A DNA stretch of 64,000 nt from Cylindrotheca closterium. Lineage: Eukaryota; Bacillariophyta; Bacillariophyceae; Bacillariales; Bacillariaceae. The stretch spans positions 1 through 64,000 of the forward strand of contig CAKOGP040002202.1 in assembly GCA_933822405.4 (NCBI GenBank), read 5' to 3'. Of the stretch, positions 49,741-60,800 are shown piece after piece. Position numbers and translations under genes: made by a program. The number at the start of each line of letters is the position of its first letter. Within the stretch, counting starts at the first letter, position 1. Under the pieces are notes generated by a model. The model was not told where the DNA came from, did no database searches, and was given only the letters and a program-made list of their open reading frames with translations.

Positions 49741-50288
49741 CAAGACAGAATTATTGTAGAACGCCTGCTACAATGGTCATGCGAACATTGTCGAACTACT
49801 CTTGATGCATTAACTGGCAAAAAAAAGAGTAGGTGGTTATACCGGTACGATGATCGAGTGAGTCAATATTTTGCAACTCGAATTTTGGCGCTTGTCCGAC
49901 GTTTTGTTCGACAGCATCATTCTGTCCGTTGATGAAGCTTCTTAGTTTCGCTATCAGAATTTCGAACACGCAAAACGAACGTGAAGTCTTTCCACCGGAT
50001 ATTGCGTGGTGGAAGCAATATCCTAGGCATGGAAGTTCCCACAACACAATACCATCGGTTGGCTTGGTTCTATAATATCGACCCACTGCTGATTTTCATT
50101 TGAATACTCTATATAATCTAGTCACTACTACTCTGAAGAAAAGAAAGCATAGACCTGTGCTCCCAAGATATCTACATTGCCGAACAAGAGAAAGTCACAG
50201 TCGGTTGTCGTGTTCATCCCATCACAACTTTTCAAGGCAGTTCCCCTCTGAGCTTCAGCGCCCTGATATCTGATTGTCGTCCTTTACA
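49741..50288. other. Intergenic with TACCGGTA
   Basis: These 548 bases contain TACCGGTA at 49840-49847, about 440 bases upstream of EAYLL copy 5. No gene was recognised. Confidence 0.45.
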
Positions 50289-51623
50289 ATGGGGAATCAA
50301 CAGAGTGGTGGTGGTGGTCTCGATGACACGATTGGTAACCGACTCGCTGCCATTTCGGAGCACACCTTCGACTGGACCGCCATGGATGATGACGACGATG
50401 ACAGTATTTGGGACGAGGCCTCTCTTGCGGATGACGTGCACAGCCTTGGTGAATCTAGCCGCCGAGGTGACGGTCCCACGACATTTGAGCTCTTACCATC
50501 GGTCATTCGTACTACTCAAAAAATTGAAAAAGCCAAGTATCGATTGCTCAAGGCACGATCGAAAACGATAGAGAAGCGAGAAGAAATGAAAAGAGAAAAG
50601 AAGAATTACAGGTCGGAATTGAAGAAGACTGAAAAACTTTTGAAGAAGGTGGCAAGAAAGGCTCCGTCTTATTTCGGATACTTTGACTATTTCAACATGG
50701 TCAAGCGATCGTACAACACAAAGGGGGAGAAATCCGATCTGAATACAGAATACTACACCAATCGAAAAGCCACAAGCAGCCCTAGCAAAAAGAGCAACAA
50801 ACCCATGAGCACTGCAATTGTGACGCAAGGGAACTCCTTCTTCTTTTCCATTTTTGCCCTTTGGGAAGCCTATCTTTTGAAAAAGGCTCACATTGCCGCG
50901 ATGCAAAATACTCAAGCAAAGAAACAAAAGAAGGGTTGGAATGATGTCATCGTAAACTTGCAGCACGAACGACAAGGCATGGACGATGCATTTGCTGAAA
51001 AAGCAAAGGCTATGAGAGAGAAAATCAAGACTAAGGAGGCTGAGCTGTCTCAAATACAAGATGCGTATTTGAACTTGGTCCGGTGTCAAGACAAACTTAT
51101 CCGAAAATTGCAAGAGCATGAAAATTGGATGTCTGGCAGTATTATGCACGCCCTAGTGGAAGGTGACTCTTCTGAGAGCGAGGAAGGCGGTATTATGCAC
51201 GTCCTAGTGGAAGGCAACTCTTCTGATAGCGAGGAGGGGAGGGAATACGAGCTCCCGTATAGGATTAGTACACTACAGGACAATACAATACCAACAGAAA
51301 TCAACACTAGTGCTTACGAGGAGCACGAGGGTACTTCCGTGGTCACCGACGATGATATATCAATAGAGATTGCAGTGGAGCAAGAGAAATCGGAACAAGG
51401 AACACTTGATGACGCCGAGGATGATGTATCCATTGAGAATGCAGCAGAGCAAGAGAAGTCAGAAAAAGTAGGAAATGGTGCCGATCCCGAAAAGGAAAAA
51501 GATTCCCAATTTAGCCCAGTGCAGCTCAGGGATCAAAATTTGAAGAAGAAGCTAAAGGAAGCAAAAGAGCTGATGAACTCGAGTATGAAGGACTTGACAC
51601 TCGAAGAAGATGATTATTGGTAG
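50289..51623 (+). CDS. MGxxxS/EAYLL family protein, copy 5
   Basis: Intronless. The open frame extends upstream to 50274 but the first ATG is 50289, giving MGNQQSGGG and 444 residues; this start restores the family's myristoylation motif. A 70-residue acidic N-terminal extension precedes a coiled coil (about 75-125). YFDYFNMVKRSYN near 131 replaces FWEYV. The core is LWEAYLLKKAHIAAMQNTQ near 192, followed by WNDVIVNLQHERQGMDD and a long coiled coil ending LVRCQDKLIRKLQEH. The acidic tail contains a 17-residue tandem repeat and further Glu/Asp/Ser blocks. Leu of the core LH is Ala here, one of the few changes. Confidence 0.78.
   Translation: MGNQQSGGGGLDDTIGNRLAAISEHTFDWTAMDDDDDDSIWDEASLADDVHSLGESSRRGDGPTTFELLPSVIRTTQKIEKAKYRLLKARSKTIEKREEMKREKKNYRSELKKTEKLLKKVARKAPSYFGYFDYFNMVKRSYNTKGEKSDLNTEYYTNRKATSSPSKKSNKPMSTAIVTQGNSFFFSIFALWEAYLLKKAHIAAMQNTQAKKQKKGWNDVIVNLQHERQGMDDAFAEKAKAMREKIKTKEAELSQIQDAYLNLVRCQDKLIRKLQEHENWMSGSIMHALVEGDSSESEEGGIMHVLVEGNSSDSEEGREYELPYRISTLQDNTIPTEINTSAYEEHEGTSVVTDDDISIEIAVEQEKSEQGTLDDAEDDVSIENAAEQEKSEKVGNGADPEKEKDSQFSPVQLRDQNLKKKLKEAKELMNSSMKDLTLEEDDYW
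51141..51242 (+). repeat. 51-bp in-frame tandem duplication
   Basis: Two 51-base units in EAYLL copy 5 encode IMHALVEGDSSESEEGG and IMHVLVEGNSSDSEEGR, preserving frame. Confidence 0.9.
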
Positions 51624-51975
51624 TATTCTGGTTGGTTCTCTCCAACCAGGTAGGATCAGTTCTTCAACTTAGCATTTTGGAATTGCTATCATTCAAAGGC
51701 CGAACGAGTGACAAATATGCAGCTGTGCATTACTGCTCATTTGTTTTTGCCTTGGCTCATAGGGCCACATAGCGCTGAAACGAACAATCGCCAGGTACCA
51801 ACAGTATCAGCACGGGCAATTCTTTTGCTGCTCTTGTTAGGCAGAGTATGATAAGAAAGCTATATGAACAAGATGAGCAGAGCAAAAACCTTACGCAAAG
51901 GTTTAGGAAGAAAACTGATATTGGGTTCCAGTAACAGTTCTACTACTTCTAAAAGCAAATTAGAAAGTCTGGAAT
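51624..51975. other. Convergent intergenic region, nothing recognised
   Basis: These 352 bases lie between the 3' ends of EAYLL copy 5 and the first LtrA-PAS-ankyrin gene. No feature was seen. Confidence 0.45.
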
Positions 51976-54900
51976 TTATGCCTTGTACTCATGCTCTGAG
52001 TCGTCACTTCTTCTTTGTCCGATGGTCTGTCGCTCATCAAATACGCCCATATCTCTAATCCATCTGGTCACCAACTTGGAGTGTTCGTTTCTTTTCGATA
52101 CGACCATGCACAAGAATTCAGAGCCGTCCTTGCGCCTGGCTTTTGTATTTGATTGTGCGTTGGAGTTAGAACCGACATCTGGGCAGACAAACGAGATTTC
52201 CTTCCCTAGCAAGTCTTCTTTCATCGTGAAAGCAAATACTTCTAGTGCAGTATTGTTCACTTTTTGGATGACGCCATCAAAGTCACTTATTACTATCGCA
52301 TCAAAAGCATCTTCAAATAAATCGTCTCCGCCCTTGGACTTTAGATTCGCTTTGCTGGGTTGTGCACCATGCTTTTGAAGAATGGCCCGCAGATGCGGGT
52401 GTTTCTGTTCATCGACAAGGTCTATGGGTCGCCTATTGCTTCCATCTACAATATTGACGTTGGCTCCTGCCTCGCAAAGCACCTCTACAGCTGAGTCAAA
52501 CCCCCCACTTACTGCCAGGTGTATGGCAGTTCGTCCATCCGAATCACTCTTGTTCACGTCAATATCTCCTTGAGCTGCCAATACCTTGATTCCATATGAG
52601 TCCCCACGAGATGCAGCATCCATCAATTCCGGTAGGTTACTATCATCTCCGCCCTTGGACTTCGGACTAACGTTGCTTGATTGTGCAACATCTTTCGGAA
52701 GATGCGGGTGCTTCTGCTCATCCGCAACCTTGATTGGGCGCACTTTGATTCCATCTATATCGTTCACTAGTTTGATTTCATTTTCCATATCGCTAGTTTC
52801 CAAAGCGACACGATTCGAAACATCACGAACAAATCTATATCGCCACCAGAATGAAACAAAGACACAATGAGTGAAGGGGAGTTCAAATCATGGACCAATC
52901 CTCATGAAACGAAACATTAAGCTTACCCAGACATCATCTCGGAGCGTGGAACCGGCTTGAGACCAATCATGCACTGAAATGTGGTTCCATCTGTCCTCTT
53001 GCCGTGTATTGCATGTTCTTGCCCAAGCATCTTGGGTGGGCGAGACGATTCTCCAAGCTTCTGCAAGCCCAAAGGATCGTTCTCGTACTTAGTATCTCTA
53101 AGCAACAGTGATACATTGTTTCCAAGGATCTCGCTTGGTACACTGTAGCCAAACTTGTTCACTGCAGCCGTATTGACGTAGTGAATAGTCCCTGAGCGAT
53201 CGATTACGATGATGGTTTCGTCTGATGTATCCCAGACTTCCTTGTGGATCAGGAGCTCCATGCTTACGTCTGGAGGCGTATCGAAGGTTCCCGATGATAC
53301 TCTCGTACTCTTTGTAAATAAATTCAGTATTGTACTTGTCTTTCGTCGGAAGCTCTTTGGCGTTTGTTGGAAGCTCTTTGATACAAGCCTCCTTGGTGCG
53401 CGGCGGATTGATTGGAGCATCTGCCTGATTTCATCTTCCTTGTGCACCATCCCCCATCCTACGATCCGTGAAATTGACATGGCAACCACAACTGTAAAGG
53501 CAATCATGGAAACCTCTGTCAGAGATCGCTCCCATTGGCTCAAGGTGATCGTAAAGAAAATCAAAACAATTTTGAAGAGTATCAGCAGAATCAAGGCCTT
53601 GTTATATTTCTTCACAATGCCCTCTTCACCACGGTCGCGACTCTTGAACAAGCGTTTGTAGGTTCCCTTGGCACCTTTGTGATTGGCCAACATAAATTCG
53701 AGACTGATCAACACAATGGCTAGAGATCCTGAAAAGAGAGTGGCAGTCGCTTCCACGCTGACGGCTGGAGTTGCAGCAAGCCTACGAGACTCGTACGAAT
53801 TATTCGATACAATGGTTGTCAACATGATCTTGAAACAAACCCCAAATGCAATCAATCCAAGAGACAGGGTCTGGACTAGTATATTGAATACCAGTTGCCC
53901 CTTGAGACTTCTGTAGATAGCATGCCCATGGGAAGTGCTTGGTTGCGACTCAAAGACCAGCACGTGAATTCCCATCACTGTCAATACCCCAAAGCAAGAT
54001 ACGACGAAGTATTCGATCGACTCGGTAGTTTCCACAATTAGCAACGACAACACACCTTCGCCAATCATAAGCCTATATATGAAATCAGCAAAAAAATTAG
54101 TGAGAATCCAAAACTTTCGATCAACAAAGAAATGCCAGAGGACAACTTACATAATCCACTCCCCATATCTGTGGATGACATAGTCTAAATTGTTTGGTAC
54201 AAAACGATCTCGAATATCCTTTTCCTCAGATGCCAGCGAGAGTTGCCGCAAGAAGCTGAAGATAATGCTGAAAAGGTATGCCACTGCAACGAATACAATG
54301 GGCAAGTCGTCGTTTGATAACAGGATGCCAGTGTGGCAAGTACAGCCATCGTCGTCGTCGGCTGCTGCAAGCTTCCGGTATCCCTCTCCAGAAGGACAAG
54401 CGATGTCAGAAGCTCCCAACATGCGCGAAAGTAACAAACGGCCACCTGAGCTGCATTCCACATCAGAACCTCCCGCCAACATTCGATTACCATAATCATC
54501 CCCACCACTGTTTTTCTTTCCAAAAATGGGAATGTCAAAGTATGCCAATGTCGCAACTACTAGTGCGATAGAGTAAAAGAATAGTGTCGGGAGATCTTCG
54601 ATCAACATCATCCGTTTAGAATGTTTCTTGATGGGCGTTCGATCCCCAATGGCCTTGAAATAGATTTCAAGATTCAAGCCCAGGTTGATCAAGCTCTCGA
54701 GAAAGACGGCCAATATAAAGAATAGCATTTCGATACTTTTTGGATCCTTCATGAGGTTTAGCGGCGTGATGAAAATAATGGCAACACCCACACTGAAAAA
54801 CTTGAGCCCCCATACCAGTCGATGGAAATGGTCCAAAACTGTATATCGTGATGAAAACGTCAGGTCGTGATACCAAGTCTGATACATGGCACCAAATATG

Positions 54901-55916
54901 GCAATGAAATAAATCATTCCTTGTACCCATTCCGTGTCATTCATAGATGATATGAGCAAGACTCCCAAGTTGTAGGCTGCGGCCACAAAGAAGAGATCAA
55001 AGAACAGATCTCCCCAGTTGACGTGTGGAAGAACTTGCGGTTTCCCATAGAATACCCGCTGCATAGGTGGTGTGTACCAAGGAACAGCAGTCGTTTTGTG
55101 GTGGGGGATTGTGTACTTTTGACTATCGTCCAGCACCTGTTCTTCGTCTCTATTTTCGTCTCCTTCCTCAAGTAATTTTTCTTCTTCATTATCCAAATCC
55201 TCCTCCGTTTCCAGCAGTTGCTCCCACAGCATCGTATCTCCCCCCATCATGGAGCCGCGTCGTCCCGCAACTGCCAGATTGCGAACATTCTGGCGATAGG
55301 CATCATCGCGCTCCTTTTCACGGCGACGCTCTTCTTGGGAGGCGACAGAGTGGTCGTCAATTCTGTCGCTGCGTCCGCTGTTATCAAAGGGAATCGAGTC
55401 CATATTGACAGCCGACGATTCGCGATGCTGATATTTTAGTGTACCAGATGAAAAGTCAAAAGAATCATTCGCAGTGTCACCGTACACAGGTAGGGGCGGG
55501 GCTCGAAAGGAACTCCTCAGGTTTCGTTGGGCTCGTAGATAGTCACGGTAATTGGCTGGAGACTCGTCTTCGTGATGCATCATTTCGCTGAGAGTGTGGT
55601 CGGAAGTAACACTGCTGATACTTGCCCGGTGACCCGAACTGCTGGTAGTACTTTGCCGTCTCAGATCCGTGTTGTTAAGGCGAGAGTCACGGCGCCGAGG
55701 ACCTCCACTTCCAACAGCACTGAGACGAGAGCTACGCCTTCGAGTACCTCCACTTCGTGGACGATGTTGTTGTCGCATCGGCGAAAGTGGTTGTTGCCGT
55801 GTGGGCGACGAAACAGCATTTTGCTGTCCTTCCAAATCATCAGTAATCGTTTCATCATTCTCGTTGATGTCAGGTAAGAACATTCCTGAGGAGGGAAAAC
55901 CATGATTCAGTGGCAT
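51976..55916 (-). CDS. LtrA-like membrane protein with PAS, ankyrin and PAS domains, copy 1
   Basis: Three exons, 55916-54151, 54072-52927 and 52834-51976 (donors GTAAGT and GTAAGC, both phase 2), 1256 residues. Residues 1-285 are a basic/Ser-rich cytosolic stretch. An LtrA-like multi-pass region (about 285-800) starts NWGDLFFDLFFVAAAYNLG, contains RFVPNNLDYVIHRYGEWIM across the first junction and MIGEGVLSLLIVETTES, typical of the bacterial low-temperature-requirement A family. A Cys-containing loop sits at about 480-530. PAS 1 lies at about 860-970 (ETIIVIDRSGTIHYVNTAA). Ankyrin repeats follow (about 1035-1125; GRTAIHLAVSGGFDSAVEVL), then a second PAS (DAIVISDFDGVIQKVNNTAL) to the end. No kinase or output domain is visible. 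A membrane sensor or scaffold is inferred. Confidence 0.85.
54328..54465 (-). other. Segment encoding a conserved Cys-rich loop of the LtrA region
   Basis: It encodes CSSGGRLLLSRMLGA, then CPSG..YRKLAAADDDDGC and CTCHTG between two predicted membrane helices. The tandem paralogue keeps CSSGSRLLVVRMLGA, ECP, FLAAAAATDDDC and CSCHTG at the same place (60612-60752). The surrounding loop sequence is poorly conserved. Confidence 0.75.
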
Positions 55917-56399
55917 TGTTGCAATAGATCAATGTTTCAATACTGTACGTTTGGAAGCGCTAAGTAGGCCTTATTGAGATGATAGCTCTTGATGGTGTTT
56001 TTGAAAAATGCCGAAAATGAGGTGAAAGTATGAGCGACGCGAGAGCTCGAAATGATCGGTCATAATTAAAAAATGGCAACACTGTCAATAAGGAGGGTCT
56101 TTCCCGTTTGTTATTGACCGTGTGGATCGATGGGCCTATAATAGGTGGTGGCATGGCGTGTTGCGCGAAACACAAATCCGGTGAGATATTTAACGCAGAC
56201 GGAGATTCGAACGAAGACGTCATCATTTGTCGATGATGGCAAAAGGCACATGTTCAATATGCGCTATACCACCACTGGTAACTTTTGTCTGCGTCAGTGC
56301 CACCGCAATCTTTATCCGACGTTTTTATTTCGGTGCGATTGCCTTGTAGTGTTTACAATCAAATAGCGATTACACATCGAGTTCCTTGGAAACACAGTA
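55917..56399. other. Intergenic upstream of LtrA-PAS-ankyrin copy 1
   Basis: These 483 bases hold the presumed promoter. GACGTCAT at about 56215 resembles a CRE half-palindrome. No gene was recognised. Confidence 0.4.
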
Positions 56400-56409
56400 T
56401 CAACAATTG

Positions 56410-56940
56410 TGGATTAATGGAGGCACTCATAGGACGAGGACGATCCGTTGAACTTTAAGACGTTCGGGTCACTGACTGGGCCGTCCGCACAATGTTCTTG
56501 GACAGCAACATCAAGGTGGAAAGAGACACACATTACATGGCAAGAGGAAAGATGATGCAACCATGTTTCAGTGCATGATCGGTCTGAAGCGGATACCAGA
56601 CTCGGATTTGATCTCATGGTACGTTTTATGCTTCCTATTCTGTTTTAAATATATACTTTGAACTCACATACAATGGTTTGATGCGACTGTAATACCGGTA
56701 GCAGGAGCGACTATTCGACGGCGTGATGATTCGGAAAAGTAAATAATACGGCAGTGGAACGAATTGGTTACGCAAACAAAGAAGCTTTGCTTCTCCGGGA
56801 ATATCGTCAGTTAGTCCAGGTTTTGGTCCTTCTTCGAATGGGCAAGCAATGACCAAAGCGACACTCAAGGGCGGTTCTGAATTCTTGTGCATGGTCGTAT
56901 CTAAGCGAAGCGAACAGATGGCATAGACCAACTACTCCTT
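56410..56940 (+). pseudogene. Inverted, decayed third copy of the LtrA-PAS-ankyrin gene (PAS parts)
   Basis: On the plus strand, frames give EDDPLNFKTFGS near 56432, then after a frameshift KRHTLHGKRKDDATMFQCMI and GLKRIPDSDLIS up to about 56618, matching ENDPLGLQKLGE, AIHGKRTDGTTFQCMIGLKP and PRSEMMS of copy 1. It ends at a GTAC-type site where the intact genes have an intron donor. A second block near 56780-56925 reads KGGSEFLCMVVSKRSEQ, matching KDGSEFLCMVVSKRNEH of the terminal PAS. Frameshifts and missing membrane and ankyrin regions make this a pseudogene. TACCGGTA lies between the blocks (56693-56700). Confidence 0.72.
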
Positions 56941-57021
56941 GAATGATGCGCTTGGGATAACACGCCAGACCATGATGATGGCAACCCATGAACTTAGAAC
57001 TCCTAGACTGCTATATTTTTC

Positions 57022-57582
57022 TTATAAAATACTATCTTCGCCAATGTGTAGAATGAAGCCACCCCATCGTTCTCCATAATTCGCCTTTTCAACTTCGAAC
57101 TTGACTATTGGAATCATATCCGATCCTTCTTCAGTTTCAAATACGGCAGTTTCAGGATTGACCTCGCTTCTCAAAATACAGGACCAGACGACTTGGCCAA
57201 ACGCAGTGATAGAAATAGTATTTGTTGCTGTCAAGACAGATAGGGACATGGCTGGTTGGCCTCGCAAACCAGGAATGGCAAATATGGCTTCCATTTTGTT
57301 TTCAGTTTCAGTCCAAAAGCAAGCATCATCGTTGACATCTGGTACTCGTGATGTGCTGTCGTAGCCAGAAGTCTCGACGGCTTCCAACAAGTCACTTGGA
57401 AGAGGTGCATTCAAGTCGTCCATGGTAAGGCCCAGATCCGAGATATCGATTTGCGGTGGTTCCGAACCACCGGAGGAAGACCCCAGCAACTGCGAGGACG
57501 AGTGTCCTTCTTGGCATGGAATTGTGAAGGAAGAGCTCGACGCCACCAAGAGCACTAACAGGCAAAGTATTTTGTGAACCAT
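57022..57582 (-). CDS. Secreted or plastid-targeted protein with a CS/p23-like C-terminal domain
   Basis: Start chosen at ATG 57582 (186 residues) because it puts a signal peptide first (MVHKILCLLVLLVASSSSFT); the longer frame to 57684 would bury it. A Phe near the cleavage site leaves plastid targeting possible. After a Ser/Gly-rich stretch and an acidic region, the last 95 residues look like a beta-sandwich: MSLSVLTATNTISITAFGQV, a Glu/Asp-rich strand and YGERWGGFILHIGEDSIL. CS-domain resemblance is weak and judged by eye. It lies between the two LtrA-like genes on the same strand and may be unrelated to them. Otherwise unknown. Confidence 0.5.
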   Translation of the reverse strand: MVHKILCLLVLLVASSSSFTIPCQEGHSSSQLLGSSSGGSEPPQIDISDLGLTMDDLNAPLPSDLLEAVETSGYDSTSRVPDVNDDACFWTETENKMEAIFAIPGLRGQPAMSLSVLTATNTISITAFGQVVWSCILRSEVNPETAVFETEEGSDMIPIVKFEVEKANYGERWGGFILHIGEDSIL

Positions 57583-57896
57583 GGCCGTTTTGAGAATCAT
57601 AATCTTGGAGGAAAATGGTTTTGCCTGGTGAAGAATAAGGTCGATGAACTCATTGCATTTGCAGGTACTCTTCACCAACCACACGAAGAATGAAAATGTT
57701 GATGTGTTGAATGAATGACGTGGGTCAATCCAATCGAGCCATTTGGGGTTAAATGAAAAAAGAGGGGGAAGAGGGGGATATCATTCGATGACAGTTTCCC
57801 GCACAAGGGTATAGTAAAAGGATCGCACTGCCTTTGTCTTGGAATATAGACTGCCTACAACTATGAATTCGTTACAATGAGATTAAAATGATTATT

Positions 57897-60800
57897 TTAT
57901 GAAGCAAGTTGTCGATTTATTGAGCTGATGGTGATGGAACCTCTCATGGTCAAGTCACTGACATCCTTAATGTAGGATATGATGAGCTGGCGGTGTTCGT
58001 CCTTTCGTTCGTTTATAATGCAGGGAAACGTTGAACCACTCTTGTGGCTTCCATGTGATATTCGTTGCGTTTGAGGGCTTCCACCAAAGCTCTTTCTTCC
58101 AGCGTATTCATCCCGCATAAGTAAAGTAATGTTATGACCAACAAGCTCTGCATCAGATTTATATCCAAACGCCGCTAATGCTGTCCTGTTCAACTTTTGA
58201 ATCACGCCATCATAGTTGGAGACAATGATTGAATCTGCGGTTTCTTCCAGGACTTCTGGAAGGCCTACCGAATCCGAATCTGTATCAGAATCCGTACTTC
58301 GGCTCTTGCCTTTGGCTCCAAAATGTAGTAGCTTTTCCTTGCAAGCCATGTTTCCGCGCAACTCGGCCTCGTCCAATGGTGTTCGATTCCAACGGTCTGT
58401 CGCATCAATATTGGATCCAGCCTCACAAAGCACCTCCACCACTTGTGCATGGCCCTCGCAAGATGCCAAGTGCAGGCTCGTCCGTCCATCGTAATCGCAT
58501 CCATTCATGTCCGCGTCTCCTTCCTCTAGAATGATTCTTACTTCATCAGTAGCTCCTTTAGCCGATGCTGCAATCAAATCGGAAACGGTCGGTTTGAGGC
58601 CTCTCTGGGCCCCAAGCTTTTTAAGGAGATGAACGCAGTCGCTGTGTCGGCCCCGGATGGCATCATCGAGTGGGCGGTTACCCCATCTGTCTACCACATT
58701 GGCATCAGCGCCAGCTTCACAAAGCAGTTGGATAACCTCTTCGTGACCATAATCTGCAGCAAGATGCAAGGCCGTTCTCTTGTCGTAGTCTCCTTCGTTG
58801 ATGCTGAGGACACTAGTCGAATGGGCAAGCAATCGCTTTACTTCTTCAACGTTTCCCTCAGATGCGGCAGTAAGGAATTCCTCCTTATTGTAATTTGGTA
58901 TTGATGACAGGTCGGACAGGTTCTTGATGAAACTGAAAAAAAAGAGATGCGGATTGGTGTCAGTACAGAACAAATACATGATGCAACCCTAACTAACGCT
59001 GAAAAGAAACGTACCCTGCAATGTAATTGGGCCCAATCGGTTTGAGACCAATCATGCATGGAAATTCTGTTCCGTCCTTTCGCTTGGCGTACAGCAATCG
59101 CTTTTTGCCGCTCTTGTTGGACGAGGCTCGATGGTGCCCAATCACCTTTGAAGGAACCTTGCCCCCTTCCATTGATTTCATATAATTACCGTGATTCATG
59201 GCTTCGCCACCGCCGACTAGTTCGGAAATATCTTTTCCGACAAGTTCTTCTTCTGAATCGTAGCCAAATTCTTGGAAAGTCATTGAATTAGCGTATTGTA
59301 TAACCCCCTTTCGGTCAATCACCACAACGATATCCATGGAATCGTCCCAACTCTCACGATGGGATTCCAGTTTACCAATATCCTGAAACGCCTTCCGTCG
59401 GTCGTTTTCACGATGGTGGTTGCTGGCCACAGTGTCAATATTCTTTCCAATCATGTTGTTTTCCGACGTGTAACCAAATTCAGCCAGTGCCGTCTTGTTG
59501 GCATATTTGATACTGCCTCCTTTGCCACATACTACAACACAATCGTCCAAGTTGTCCCAAGTATCACGGTTGGTCGCAATCTCCATAGAAATATCATTTG
59601 CTTCTTCAATGTCGTTGAGGGAAGTTGGACCTGGATGTCCAGCTTTTTGCTTCTTGGGCATCATCGCATTCAGACCATTAGAAAATAGTTCTCGAATTTC
59701 GTCTTCCTTGTGAACCAGTCCCCAAGCAATGACGCGGGAAGCCAGCATGCCAAAGACAACCAACAATCCAATCCAAGAAATTTCAGTCAATTCGTTCTCC
59801 CATTGGCTTAATGTAGCAACAAAGATAATCAATCCCCCCTTGGCGATGGTGAGTGCCAGGAGTGGCTTGTGAATCTTTTTATTGATACCTTTGGAACCGC
59901 CATCTCGGTTCTTCCATAACCTTTGGAAGGTTTCAGTCATACCCTTATGCGTCACCAACATGAGCTCTAGTGAAATCAAGACGACTGTCAACGAGATGGA
60001 AAATAAGGAAGCTGTCATTTCGTTGCTGACACTGACCGAACCCGCCAAGCGCCGCCCATAGGAACTCGCTTCGGCCAAAACTGTAGACAGCATAATCTTG
60101 AAACAAACTCCAAAGGCAATCAAACCCATCGAAAGTACTTGGACTAGCAACCCAAACGTCAATTGACCATTGAAGGAACGAAAAATGGCGTGTCCGCTCG
60201 ACGTACTCGGTTGAGATTCAAAGATCAGGGTATGGACGCACATAACATTCAAGACTCCCAAGCTGGCAATGATAAAGTAATCAGATGACTCTATAGTTTC
60301 GACGATCAATAGAGACAGTACACTCTCTCCGATCATGAGCCTTGGGTAGAAAGGAATAAAAAAACAAATGGATCATTAGTAAATGGTGTCGTATCAATCT
60401 ACAACACGCAATCCAGCCAATATTTACTCACATAATCCATTCTCCATATCTATGAATGACATAGTCCAAGTTGTTGGGCACAAATCTGTCGCGGATATTC
60501 GTCTGATCTCCGGAGGCCAAGAACATAGATTTCATCAACGAAAAGGAAATATTGAAGAAATAAGTAAAGCAAATAATACCCAACGGCAAGTCCCTCATTT
60601 CTAGCAGAGCGCCTGTATGACAACTGCAATCATCGTCAGTAGCAGCAGCAGCCGCCAAGAAACGACGACCATCGTCAGGACATTCCACTTCCGCAGCCCC
60701 CAGCATACGGACTACCAGTAAGCGGCTGCCAGAACTGCAAGAAAAATCGGAGGCCGCCGCCAATTCACGTCTTGTCCCATACGTTGCTGCAGTACTATTC

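Noticed and set aside
50493..51149. 218-residue minus-strand frame opposite EAYLL copy 5
   Set aside because: Same reason: antisense of a conserved coding region.
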